NCBI RefSeq assembly: GCF_000701705.1 | Contig: NZ_JNJP01000047.1 | Span: forward strand, 1 to 30,883 | DNA length: 30,883 bases | Direction of reading: 5' to 3' | DNA from: Bilophila wadsworthia ATCC 49260 | Lineage (GTDB): Bacteria > Desulfobacterota > Desulfovibrionia > Desulfovibrionales > Desulfovibrionaceae | Part shown: piece after piece, positions 16,225-23,656 of the stretch | How the letters are laid out: every line of letters begins with the position of its first letter | Position numbering within the stretch: position 1 is the first letter of the stretch | Program-made: the position numbers and the translations under genes | The notes under the pieces: model-generated | The model's input: only the letters and a program-made list of their open reading frames with translations | Told to the model about the DNA's origin: nothing | Databases searched by the model: none

Positions 16225-17296
16225 CAAAATGAAAAAGCCCGACGTGCGCCTTGAAATCAACGGCGTGAAGTATGGCGGCTGGACCAAGATCAGCATTCGC
16301 CGGGGGATCGGGCAGGTCGCCGGTACGTTCGAGCTTTCGATCACCGAGCGCTGGCCGGGGCAGCCGATCCCCGCGAAAATCGAGCTCGGGGCCTCATGCG
16401 TCGTTACCGTGGACGGCGCTCCCGTCATCACGGGATACGTCGACGACGTGGCTCCGTCGTATAACGCGGCCTCGCACACGGTATCCGTCACCGGGCGCGA
16501 CAAGACCTGCGATCTGGTTGATTGCTGCCCGCCCTCGACGCAGCTCAAAGGCGCGACGCTCGCGGCCGTGGCCCGGTCCCTTGCGGCCCCGTTCGGCATC
16601 GAGGTGGTCGACGAAACGGGCGTCGGCGTGGTCCCCGGCTTCAAGACGAACCCCGGCGATACCGTTTTCGAGACGCTGGAGCAGCTTGCCCGGGCAAAGG
16701 GCGTCCTGCTCACGACCGACGGACGCGGGCGGCTCGTCATCTGCCGGGCAAGCAAAAAGAAAGCCGCCACCGTCCTCGAGCTCGGCAAAAACGTCTTTGA
16801 AGGCAAGGGCAAGTTTTCCATGCGCGACCGCTTCTCGAGCGTCACCGTCATCGGCCAGACGGCGGCGACGGAGACGTGGAACGGCAAGAGCGCCTCGCAG
16901 CAGAAAACCGTGGTGACGGACGCCGCCGTCCCGCGCCATCGGCCTCTCGTGCTCGTCGCCGATCAGGAACATCAGGGCGCGAACAAGCGGGCGCAGTGGG
17001 AAGTCAACGTCCGGTACGGCAAAGGGAATCAGGCGACCTATACCGTGTACGGCTGGAAGGACGGCGATGCGCTGTGGATGCCGAACGTGCTCGCCCGCAT
17101 CGTCGATCCCTTCATGGGGCTTGAGGCGACGTGGCTCGTTGGCTCCGTCGGGTGGACGCTTGACGAGCGGGGATACCGCTCGGAGCTTACCCTGAATCCG
17201 CCCGAGGCGTTCGACGTCGAACCCGTCAGCCCGAAAAAGGGCAAAAAGGACAAGGAAACGTTCCGCTGGCCCGGAGCCGATACAAAGGAGTCATGA
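16217..17296 (+). CDS. Baseplate hub protein (Mu gpP/gp44-like, T4 gp27-type)
   Basis: A 359-residue hub protein with a GTG start: GTG 16,217 is preceded by GGAGG (16,206-16,210) and overlaps the gpN stop. N-terminal DVRLEINGVKYGGWTKISI, GTFELSITERWP and TGYVDDVAPSYNAASHTVSV match the Mu P/gp44 family. It forms the trimeric hub joining tube to spike. A lysine-rich end (SPKKGKKDKETFRW) is a usual tail of the family. The stop overlaps the spike gene. Confidence 0.92.
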   Translation: MADKMKKPDVRLEINGVKYGGWTKISIRRGIGQVAGTFELSITERWPGQPIPAKIELGASCVVTVDGAPVITGYVDDVAPSYNAASHTVSVTGRDKTCDLVDCCPPSTQLKGATLAAVARSLAAPFGIEVVDETGVGVVPGFKTNPGDTVFETLEQLARAKGVLLTTDGRGRLVICRASKKKAATVLELGKNVFEGKGKFSMRDRFSSVTVIGQTAATETWNGKSASQQKTVVTDAAVPRHRPLVLVADQEHQGANKRAQWEVNVRYGKGNQATYTVYGWKDGDALWMPNVLARIVDPFMGLEATWLVGSVGWTLDERGYRSELTLNPPEAFDVEPVSPKKGKKDKETFRWPGADTKES

Positions 17297-17907
17297 TGAA
17301 TTACGAAAGGCTTCTCGCCCCGCTTCGCCGACGCATGGCGACGCTCATCGGGCGCTGCATCCTCTCCGCAGTCCAATCCGGGGAAGGTTTTCAGACGCTC
17401 GACGTCGTGATCATGGCCGACGAAAGCATGGGCGGCGTCGAGCACGCCGAGCCCTACGGGTTCACCAGCAATCCGCACCCGGGGGCCGAGGGTGTCGTGC
17501 TGAACGTCGCCGGACAGCGTGCCTCATGCGTCGCGCTCAACCTCGGCAACCGGCAGTACCGCCTGCGCGGCTTGAAGACCGGGGAAGTCGCGCTCTACAC
17601 CGACGAGGGCGACAAGCTCGTTTTCGAGAGAGGTAGAAAGGTTCACCTCACGACGGAAACCTTTCTTGTCGACGCCAAGACCTTTGAAGGCGTTACGGAA
17701 ACCATCCGGTTGACGGCCAGCGCCGGAACGTCCATCAAGACCCCCTCGTTCTCTCTCGGCGGAACCGGGAGCGGGGCCTGTGCGTCCACGTTCACGGGAT
17801 CGCTCAAGACGACGGGCGACATCGTCGCCGGAATGGTTTCCTTACAGGCGCATGTCCATACCGGCGTACAGTCCGGAAACGACACGACCGGGCAGCCGCA
17901 GGGATAG
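17296..17907 (+). CDS. Membrane-piercing spike/baseplate protein (Mu gp45-like)
   Basis: A 203-residue protein, second ATG (17,296) preferred because AAGGAG at 17,285-17,290 is then 5 nt away. It contains the OB-fold part (YGFTSNPHPGAEGVVLNVAG) and a beta-helical shaft (KVHLTTETFLVDAKTFEGVT), and ends with HVHTGVQSG. The H-x-H pair (about residues 186 and 188) near the C-terminus matches the iron-binding apex known in Mu gp45 and P2 gpV. The trimer punctures the outer membrane. Confidence 0.92.
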   Translation: MNYERLLAPLRRRMATLIGRCILSAVQSGEGFQTLDVVIMADESMGGVEHAEPYGFTSNPHPGAEGVVLNVAGQRASCVALNLGNRQYRLRGLKTGEVALYTDEGDKLVFERGRKVHLTTETFLVDAKTFEGVTETIRLTASAGTSIKTPSFSLGGTGSGACASTFTGSLKTTGDIVAGMVSLQAHVHTGVQSGNDTTGQPQG

Positions 17908-17910
17908 CGT

Positions 17911-18354
17911 ATGAGCGATCTCAAGCTGACATGGAACGAATGGGGCGCGGACGCGACCGTCGAAGGCCACGATCTCGTCCTTGAGGACGGGCTGGCCACG
18001 GCGGTCATCCTCAGCCTCTTTCTCGACGCCCGCGCCCGTGCCGACGACGCGCTTCCCGACGGCGGCACCGATCTCCGGGGCTTTTGGGCCGACACCGTGG
18101 CCCCCGCAGCCGAACGGGACCGGACGGGGTCAAGGCTCTGGCTCCTTTCGCGGGAAAAGACGCTTCCGGAAGTCCTGCGCCGCGCGCACGACTACGCCGC
18201 TGAAGCGCTCCGGTGGCTTGTCGACGACGGCGTCGCAAGCCGCGTCGACGTCTCGGCGACCATGCCGCGCCTCGGCCTCCTTTCCCTTGCCGTGAACATC
18301 ACGCGCGTCACCGGCGAATCCTCGACATACGCCTTTTCCTACCCGTTGGAGTGA
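17911..18354 (+). CDS. Baseplate protein (Mu gp46-like, gpW/gp25-type)
   Basis: A 147-residue protein in the gp46 slot. Segments LVLEDGLATAVILSLFLDAR, GGTDLRGFWAD and RVDVSATMPRLGLLSLAVNI are typical of the gp46 family. It is a wedge component of the baseplate, between spike and gp47. Confidence 0.9.
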   Translation: MSDLKLTWNEWGADATVEGHDLVLEDGLATAVILSLFLDARARADDALPDGGTDLRGFWADTVAPAAERDRTGSRLWLLSREKTLPEVLRRAHDYAAEALRWLVDDGVASRVDVSATMPRLGLLSLAVNITRVTGESSTYAFSYPLE

Positions 18355-18357
18355 CAC

Positions 18358-19416
18358 ATGCCTTTCAACCGCCCCCCTCTTGATCTGCTCATAGCCCGAT
18401 CCGCCGCTTCCATGCAGTCGCGCCTCCCGGGAACGGACGCCGTGCTCCGGCGCAGTCTCTCGGGCATCGTCGCGCGTATGAGTGCCGGAACCGAGCACGG
18501 CCTTTACGGGTATCTCGACTGGCTCGCGCGCCAGCTCATGCCCGACACGGCGGAAGAGGAACACCTCGAACGCTGGGCGTCCATCTGGGGCGTTTCACGC
18601 AAGGCCGCCGGGCACGCTTCGGGAGACGTCTCGATCACGGGCACGCCCGGAACCGTCCTGCCCGAGGGGACGATCTGCCTGCGTTCGGACGCCGTCCGGT
18701 ATGCCGTCGTCTCCGACGCCACCGTCGGAGACGACGGGACGGGAACCGCTTTCCTTTCCGCAGTCGACGCGGGAACGGCGGGCAACGCCCCGATCGGAAC
18801 CGTTCTCGCCCTCGCTTCCCCCGTTTCCGGGCTCGATTCGCGGGTTCAGGCTGCGGACGGGCTTACCGGCGGCACGGACGAAGAGACGGACGAAAGCCTG
18901 AAAAGCCGACTCCTCGCAACCATTCAGAGGACGCCGATGGGCGGGACGCAAGCCGACTACGAACAGTGGGCGCTTGAGGTTCCCGGCGTGACGCGGGCGT
19001 TCGTGACGCAGGAAATGGGGCGCGGCACCGTGACCGTACGCTTCATGATGGACGGCACCTATCCCGACGGCGTCCCCAAAGACGGGGACAGGCAAGCCGT
19101 AGCCGCGCATATCGAAACCGTACGCCCCGTGACGGCCGACGTGTATGTCGTCCTTCCCGTAGCCGATCCGCTCAATCTGCGGCTGCGGATTACGCCGGAC
19201 ACGGCCGCGATCCGTCTCGCCGCCGAGGCGAACCTCTGGGCGGCGGTTCGGCGCGACGCCGTTCCGGGCGGTACTGTCTTCCTCTCACACCTGCATGAGG
19301 CGCTTTCCCTCACGGAAAAGGAAGAGGATCATGTCATCCTTTCCCCCACGGCGAACGTCACGCCCGAAACCGGGCACATCGTCGTTCCCGGAAGCATTGA
19401 GTGGGTGACTGAATGA
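18358..19416 (+). CDS. Baseplate wedge protein (Mu gp47/baseplate J-like)
   Basis: A 352-residue baseplate J family protein. Typical pieces are AEEEHLERWASIWGVSRKAA, GTPGTVLPEGTICLRSD and LTGGTDEETDESLKSRLLAT, followed by TPMGGTQADYEQWALEVPGV. It joins the wedge to the tail fibres. The stop overlaps gp48 by 4 nt. Confidence 0.94.
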   Translation: MPFNRPPLDLLIARSAASMQSRLPGTDAVLRRSLSGIVARMSAGTEHGLYGYLDWLARQLMPDTAEEEHLERWASIWGVSRKAAGHASGDVSITGTPGTVLPEGTICLRSDAVRYAVVSDATVGDDGTGTAFLSAVDAGTAGNAPIGTVLALASPVSGLDSRVQAADGLTGGTDEETDESLKSRLLATIQRTPMGGTQADYEQWALEVPGVTRAFVTQEMGRGTVTVRFMMDGTYPDGVPKDGDRQAVAAHIETVRPVTADVYVVLPVADPLNLRLRITPDTAAIRLAAEANLWAAVRRDAVPGGTVFLSHLHEALSLTEKEEDHVILSPTANVTPETGHIVVPGSIEWVTE

Positions 19417-20003
19417 GCGCCGATTACCTTTCCCAGCTTCTCGCCTTGCAGCCGCCGGGCGCAGCTCTTCCCCGCGAGCCCGAAAGCATCTGGGTGCGGC
19501 TTCTCGCCGCCCTTGCCGATGGTTTCGAGCGCGTCGACGCGCGTTCCAATGATCTTGTGCGGGAGTCCGATCCCCGATCGAGCATTGAGCTCATTACGGA
19601 TTGGGAGCGCGTCTGCGGGCTCCCGGGGGAATGCGCGGCCGACGATTCCGTTACGTCGTTACAGGGCAGACGGGCCGCCGTCGTCAACGTGCTTACCCGC
19701 GTCGGCGGCCAGACCCCGGCGTTTTTCAAACGCCTTGCCGCGATCGCGGGCGTTGAAATCGAAATTACGGAATACAGGCCGTTCGTCGCCGGGCTTTCAC
19801 GGTGCGGGGACCCCCTGTCCGGACCGGAAGACGTGCGGTTTTGCTGGACGGTGACGGTTCGCGGTCAGCGCGTTACGTCCTTTCGGTGCGGTTCTTCATC
19901 CTGCGGTGAGCGGCTTTCGGCATTCGATCCGGCCCGTGAAGTCGAGTGCCTCCTCCGCGCGGCGAAACCGGCGCATACCGTCCTGATCGTCGGATACGAA
20001 TAA
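19413..20003 (+). CDS. Baseplate/tail protein (Mu gp48-like, DUF2313)
   Basis: A 196-residue protein starting MSADYLSQLLALQPPGAALP, then RVDARSNDLVRESDPRSSIE, the pattern of the DUF2313/Mu gp48 family (functional counterpart of P2 gpI). A pair of cysteines in RCGSSSCGERL near residues 150-165 and the ending RAAKPAHTVLIVGYE are common in the family. It links the baseplate to the fibre. It is the last gene before the second 27-bp repeat. Confidence 0.9.
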   Translation: MSADYLSQLLALQPPGAALPREPESIWVRLLAALADGFERVDARSNDLVRESDPRSSIELITDWERVCGLPGECAADDSVTSLQGRRAAVVNVLTRVGGQTPAFFKRLAAIAGVEIEITEYRPFVAGLSRCGDPLSGPEDVRFCWTVTVRGQRVTSFRCGSSSCGERLSAFDPAREVECLLRAAKPAHTVLIVGYE

Positions 20004-20005
20004 CC

Positions 20006-20032
20006 CGTTTTCCTAAAGCCCTTTCAAAGACT
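20006..20032 (+). repeat. 27-bp exact direct repeat, copy 2 (before tail-fibre gene)
   Basis: Identical over 27 nt to 6211-6237 and starting 3 nt after the gp48 stop. The sequences on either side of the two copies differ. The copy marks the start of the tail-fibre cassette. Likely a shared late promoter or regulator site; recombination use is less likely as no recombinase gene is present in the window. Confidence 0.8.
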
Positions 20033-20051
20033 GATTTTATTCCGTTCCATA

Positions 20052-20088
20052 TCATGGGGGCATCTTTTTTAGGAAGGTGCCCCCATGA
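20052..20088 (+). promoter_or_regulatory. Hairpin pairing the tail-fibre start codon
   Basis: The arm at 20,052-20,062 (TCATGGGGGCA) is perfectly complementary to 20,078-20,088 (TGCCCCCATGA), an 11-bp stem with a 15-nt loop. The start codon ATG 20,085-20,087 is inside the 3' arm and the ribosome site AGGAAGG (20,071-20,077) is in the loop. The T-run lies in the loop, so it is not a normal terminator. Confidence 0.55.
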
Positions 20089-21134
20089 AATATGTTCCTC
20101 CCCTCGGAGCGACCGACCCGAACGCCTCATATCATGACGGCAACCCCGAAGCCGGTATTCTCGGCAGCATTGTTCCTGCTGCGGCCATTGAACGGCCGCA
20201 GCGGGAAATACTAAGCGTACTTGCTGCTGCAGGCATTGTACCCAGCGACACAGACAACGCGCAGCTTGCCGCCGCCATATCCGCGCTCATACTTGCGCAA
20301 AAAATAAAGCTGACGGATCGGGTCAATCTTACCGACTCGACGACGGCTGCATCGGCAACTGCGGTCAAGACCGCCTACGATGCTGCGCAGGCCAAGTTGC
20401 CTCTGGGCGGCGGCGTCATGACGGGCAGCATCCAGATCAATGATCCCGCAAATGTGATCGGATCGGCACCCTCTACCAATACCGAGCGCGGCCTGTTTCT
20501 TGGCGACAAAAACAGCGTGATCATGGGCGGGTTCGATATCATACAACACGCTTCCGACAACGCGAAGCGGACGCAGATGTTTGCAAAGAATGCTTCCGGT
20601 GTGATCGCCTCAATCGCGGCCGTAACGCATGAGGACGGTACGAGAGAGATTTCGACTGATTGCCCGATGCGGATCAGTGATGTGCAGATAGAGAGAATCT
20701 TTGATAACGGCGTGAGGCTGATCAAAATCTCTGGTGCGCGTGGCAACGAGGGGTATTCACTGAGATTCTCCCCCGACAATGGGCAGTTGTATCTCGACGG
20801 TAGAGAGATGCATGGGAAAGCCGATACTGCCGGATACGCAGATACGGCAGGAAGTGCGAATGCGCTTGGCGGCAAGGCGGAATCGGCCCTCTCCGTCGCT
20901 TTTGCAAGCGAGGCTCAGAATGCGTATGGGCTCAAAGGCATGGACATGATCATCGCGCGGACAACGTACACGTTACCGGGGTACGGTACGTGGAAATACA
21001 TGTATCTTGTTGCAACAGATAGCGAGTTTGTAGATATGGTCATTGGGGAAAATGCGGGAGGTACAACTTTGGTGCCTAATTATCCCTCGTACCCTGGTGC
21101 TTTCATGGACGGGATAGCGTTTAGAAGTGCATGA
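20085..21134 (+). CDS. Tail fibre protein
   Basis: A 349-residue fibre. The N-terminus MKYVPPLGATDPNASYHDG and SIVPAAAIERPQREILSVL is the phage-attachment module common in Mu-like and P2-like fibres. A collar repeat PLGGGVMTGSIQINDP follows at ~105-120. A low-complexity shaft (ADTAGYADTAGSANALGG) then leads to a unique C-terminal ~80 residues, expected to hold receptor specificity. The GC content falls toward the 3' end, common for exchanged fibre tips. No inverted alternative fibre or invertase gene is seen next to it. Confidence 0.9.
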   Translation: MKYVPPLGATDPNASYHDGNPEAGILGSIVPAAAIERPQREILSVLAAAGIVPSDTDNAQLAAAISALILAQKIKLTDRVNLTDSTTAASATAVKTAYDAAQAKLPLGGGVMTGSIQINDPANVIGSAPSTNTERGLFLGDKNSVIMGGFDIIQHASDNAKRTQMFAKNASGVIASIAAVTHEDGTREISTDCPMRISDVQIERIFDNGVRLIKISGARGNEGYSLRFSPDNGQLYLDGREMHGKADTAGYADTAGSANALGGKAESALSVAFASEAQNAYGLKGMDMIIARTTYTLPGYGTWKYMYLVATDSEFVDMVIGENAGGTTLVPNYPSYPGAFMDGIAFRSA

Positions 21135-21144
21135 GGAGAAGTAG

Positions 21145-21732
21145 ATGGGAAAAGACTACGGAAAGATTATATATCGCAAAGAAACGGGCGCATACGTTGT
21201 CGATAAGCTCTGCGTGCCGCATCCCGATGACAACAGCGTCCCCGAAGAGATCCGCGACGCTTTTGCCCCGCAGTGGGCGGATGTACATGCCTATGCAGAG
21301 GCGCATCCTGAGATGGTAACCGAAGAGGGGCCGTGCGTTCCGCCCGTACCGACGCTTGATGAACTGAAAACAGCGAAGAAGGCACAGATCGACGCGGAAA
21401 CGTCCGCCGCCATTACTTCCGGGTTCGACTATGCCGTGGGCGGAGTCACCTATCATTTCAGCTATGACACCTTTGACCAGCAGAATTTTGCGGATACGGC
21501 GAACGTCTGCCTGATGAAGCAATCGGGAATGCCGGGCCTGCCGGACTCCGTAACGTGGAACGCCTACACGCCGGGCGGTGAGCTTGAGCGTTTGACGTTC
21601 GACGCATCGGGCTTCCTCGCGCTCTACGCGGGCGGGGCCATGCGGCACAAGAACGGGACGATGCAGCGCGGCGGGGAACGCAAGGCGGCTGTGGAGGCCG
21701 CGACCACGCCGGAAGAGGTTGAAGCCGCATGA
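21145..21732 (+). CDS. Tail-fibre-associated protein (DUF4376-like)
   Basis: A 195-residue protein starting 10 nt after the fibre gene with GAGGAGA as ribosome site. The central part (TLDELKTAKKAQIDAETSAA, then GFDYAVGGVTYHFSYDTFDQ) is the DUF4376 pattern, found beside or within fibre genes. It may be a fibre assembly factor or tip-associated subunit. Its last 4 nt overlap the next gene. Confidence 0.85.
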   Translation: MGKDYGKIIYRKETGAYVVDKLCVPHPDDNSVPEEIRDAFAPQWADVHAYAEAHPEMVTEEGPCVPPVPTLDELKTAKKAQIDAETSAAITSGFDYAVGGVTYHFSYDTFDQQNFADTANVCLMKQSGMPGLPDSVTWNAYTPGGELERLTFDASGFLALYAGGAMRHKNGTMQRGGERKAAVEAATTPEEVEAA

Positions 21733-21977
21733 CCTACGGAAAGCAAACGTTGATCGCCGTCGACCAGCTCATCAATACGCTGTTCATGGGCTGGCCCGAC
21801 GAGACACTGAGCAGCCGATGCTGGCGGTGGGAACAGGCAGGCATCCGCGTATGGCCCCGCAAGCTCGTGGACGGGCTGTTCTTCTGGCAGAGGGAACACT
21901 GCAAGAGCAGTTATGAGAGCGAGAGAGAGGGCAGGCAGTCGCCGCCGGAGTTGCGGCGCGTGACCCCGGAAACATAA
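21729..21977 (+). CDS. Conserved small phage protein of unknown function
   Basis: Eighty-two residues, start MTYGKQTLIAVDQLINTLFM, then GWPDETLSSRCWRWEQ and FFWQREHCKSSYESEREGRQ. I recall similar small proteins in many tailed phages, near tail or lysis genes, but know no established function. Its ATG overlaps the DUF4376 stop (ATGA). It is the last gene before the com leader. Confidence 0.75.
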   Translation: MTYGKQTLIAVDQLINTLFMGWPDETLSSRCWRWEQAGIRVWPRKLVDGLFFWQREHCKSSYESEREGRQSPPELRRVTPET

Positions 21978-22004
21978 ACCGTTAGAGTATGTTCAGGCAG
22001 AGGC

Positions 22005-22101
22005 GGGGGAGATTGGACCCTCCCCCACCGGCCCGGCGGCGATACGCCGGACCACGGCCCCACATGATACAGGCATATCATGCGGAGTGTCCGCCTGTGT
22101 T
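22005..22101 (+). promoter_or_regulatory. Structured leader of the com operon
   Basis: Three hairpins in a row: GGGGGAG/CTCCCCC (22,005-22,011 with 22,020-22,026), CCGGCG/CGCCGG (22,033-22,038 with 22,045-22,050) and CATGATA/TATCATG (22,063-22,069 with 22,076-22,082, 6-nt loop). The last two are separated by ACCACGGCCCCA, and TCCGCCTGTGTT follows 8 nt after the third. The same layout, with compensating base changes in the stems, occurs before the decayed second com gene at 25,192-25,286. This supports a selected RNA structure, possibly for control of com transcript elongation or translation. The rest of the 203-nt gap holds G-rich runs before the com ribosome site. Confidence 0.6.
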
Positions 22102-22180
22102 TATGGCTCACGGTCAGACCGCGAGCATGTAAACGCATATCAGGACGGGGGCGGGGGCGCAAGGTAAGGACAATCAAAAG

Positions 22181-22381
22181 ATGGAGTGCGCGGACAGGGA
22201 AATCAGGTGCGGCAAATGCGGCCGATTGTTGGGAACAGGGACGGCACTTAGATTTATGGTCAAGTGCCGGTGTGGAACGTATAATCACATTCAAGTCGTC
22301 ACTATGAGGGTCAAGAGCCCCATCTCCGAAAAATCGGAGTCAAACCATGCCACAGAACAAAGCTCTCCTGCCGCTGGCTGA
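22181..22381 (+). CDS. com: Com-like zinc-finger translational activator
   Basis: A 66-residue protein whose first 37 residues (REIRCGKCGRLLGTGTA, then VKCRCGTYNHI) match Mu Com, a small zinc-binding RNA-binding protein that unfolds the mom ribosome site so that mom can be translated. Visible ligands are C10 and C13 (C-x2-C) and C29 and C31. The second knuckle is C-x-C rather than the C-x2-C of Mu Com, an oddity. The Lys/Ser/Glu-rich tail after residue 40 is probably disordered. AAGGA at 22,166-22,170 is the likely ribosome site. The 3' end overlaps the next gene by 35 nt, the same com-mom overlap style as in Mu. Confidence 0.85.
   Translation: MECADREIRCGKCGRLLGTGTALRFMVKCRCGTYNHIQVVTMRVKSPISEKSESNHATEQSSPAAG
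22324..22339 (+). promoter_or_regulatory. RBS-sequestering hairpin, probable Com target
   Basis: CTCCGA (22,324-22,329) and TCGGAG (22,334-22,339) form a perfect 6-bp stem with an AAAA loop. The GGAG of the next gene's ribosome site (22,336-22,339, 7 nt before ATG 22,347) is within the 3' arm. The hairpin lies inside the end of com. In Mu, Com activates mom by changing a stem that hides the mom translation start, so this is the expected place and form of the Com target. Confidence 0.65.
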
Positions 22382-22520
22382 TAATGCGCCCGGCGTCAAC
22401 GGTTTCAAGTACAGGCCCCGCTTTGGCGTCATCGTCATCTGTAAAGACGAGGAAGAGCATAGACGGGTGTATGAGCGCCTGCGCGGAGAAGGCTACAAAT
22501 GCCGGGTGGTACGCGTATGA
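22347..22520 (+). CDS. Small protein of the com/mom-like operon, unknown function
   Basis: A 57-residue protein: MPQNKALLPLADNAPGVNGF, then YRPRFGVIVICKDEEEHRRV and ending YKCRVVRV. The C-terminal half (beta strand VIVICKDE, a helix, and a final strand) looks like a compact beta-alpha-beta fold, and I recall similar small proteins next to ABC/GNAT genes in other Mu-like prophages. It lies between com and the ABC/GNAT gene, overlaps both, and its ribosome site is locked in the hairpin above. Its ATG may be the real point of Com control, with the downstream enzyme coupled by the ATGA overlap. Function is unknown; a substrate- or DNA-binding partner of the enzyme is a guess. Confidence 0.75.
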   Translation: MPQNKALLPLADNAPGVNGFKYRPRFGVIVICKDEEEHRRVYERLRGEGYKCRVVRV

Positions 22521-23656
22521 AGATCACCATCCACCACGAAAGTCCGGACTATCAGTCATACCGCGCCGCCTGCGTGCGATCTCTCTTCAATGCCGAAGCC
22601 AGCGACTTTCGGCTTGAGGCGGAATTGCCGCTTGACGCGGAACCGTGGCAAATCGGACTTATCGTCGGCCCGTCGGGTTCCGGCAAGTCTTCCCTTGGCT
22701 CTCGCATCTGGGGGCCGGAAGCGGTGCGCGGCTCTGAAGTATGGCCAACGGACGCCCCTATTGTTGACGCCATTGCTCCAGATTTCAAGGGTGGTGACTG
22801 GCAACAGGTGACGGCGGCACTTTCCGCCGTCGGCCTTGGCGACGTTCCGTCATGGCTCCGTCCGTACCACGTCCTTTCGACCGGAGAAAAGTTCCGGGCG
22901 TCTCTTGCCCGTATCGTCTGCGAAGCCCCGGAGCACGTCGTGATTGACGAATTTACCAGCGTGGTCGACCGTCAAATTGCCCGGATAGGCGCGTCAGCCT
23001 TTGCAAAGGCATGGCGGCGCACTGGTGGGCAGGCCGTTCTTCTTTCATGTCATTATGATATTATTGACTGGCTCGCCCCCGATTGGGTTTTCGATACCGC
23101 AACCGGCGATTTCCGCTGGACACGGGGGTGTCTTCAACGTCCCCGAATCGATCTCGACATATTCCAAACCAACTGGCGATTTTGGCCGCTTTTTGAGCCG
23201 CATCACTATCTGAGGGTGCCGCACATGGTGGCCGCCACAAACTACGTCGGATTTGTGGACGATCAGCCTGTGGCTCATGTGGCCGTCTCGACGCTGGCGG
23301 GACTTCGGGAAGCGCGGGCGTGCCGACTGGTTATTTTGCCGGAGTGGCAAGGCGCGGGCGTCGGCCTTCGCTTCCTTAATGCCGTTTGCGCTCTTTGGAG
23401 GCGTGGGCAAAATCGATACGGCAAACCGATGCGGACGCTTTTCCACACGTCGCATCCGGGACTTGCGGCGGCCCTACGCCGGAGCCCGCTATGGACGCAG
23501 GTTTCCGCCAGATTTTACGGCGAAGACAAGCTCAGGTGTCATAATTCCATGATCAACTCGAGGCAACGTCTTGGCGGAACATGGGCGGCGGTTGGATATG
23601 GCGGACACTTTCGGGCCGTGCAGGGTTTCCGGTATCTCGGTGAGGATGTGGCATGA
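22517..23656 (+). CDS. ABC-ATPase/GNAT fusion, probable Mom-like DNA-modifying enzyme
   Basis: ATG 22,517 (MKITIHHESPDYQ; 379 residues) overlaps the stop of the 57-codon gene and is preferred over an upstream start in the same frame. Residues ~1-205 are a complete soluble ABC ATPase: Walker A GPSGSGKSS (51-59), signature LSTGE (120-124), Walker B VVIDEF (141-146), H-loop His179. Residues ~210-379 are a GNAT domain with WPLFEPHHYL (223-232), the acyl-CoA loop WQGAGVG (277-283) and FHTSHPGL (309-316). This ABC-plus-acetyltransferase layout is like COG2401. Position after com suggests it fills the role of Mom, which is itself GNAT-fold and makes N6-carbamoylmethyladenine in Mu. What is transferred, and to which base, is unknown. 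No membrane segments, so not a transporter. Confidence 0.85.
   Translation: MKITIHHESPDYQSYRAACVRSLFNAEASDFRLEAELPLDAEPWQIGLIVGPSGSGKSSLGSRIWGPEAVRGSEVWPTDAPIVDAIAPDFKGGDWQQVTAALSAVGLGDVPSWLRPYHVLSTGEKFRASLARIVCEAPEHVVIDEFTSVVDRQIARIGASAFAKAWRRTGGQAVLLSCHYDIIDWLAPDWVFDTATGDFRWTRGCLQRPRIDLDIFQTNWRFWPLFEPHHYLRVPHMVAATNYVGFVDDQPVAHVAVSTLAGLREARACRLVILPEWQGAGVGLRFLNAVCALWRRGQNRYGKPMRTLFHTSHPGLAAALRRSPLWTQVSARFYGEDKLRCHNSMINSRQRLGGTWAAVGYGGHFRAVQGFRYLGEDVA

Noticed and set aside
6211..20032. 27-bp repeats as gix/hix-type invertase sites
   Set aside because: A 12+2+12 layout is possible, but the half-sites match poorly to each other and to the Hin/Gin pattern, both copies have the same direction, and no invertase gene is seen.
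22517..23656. ABC protein as a transporter subunit
   Set aside because: No membrane partner gene, a C-terminal GNAT domain and an operon with com argue against transport.
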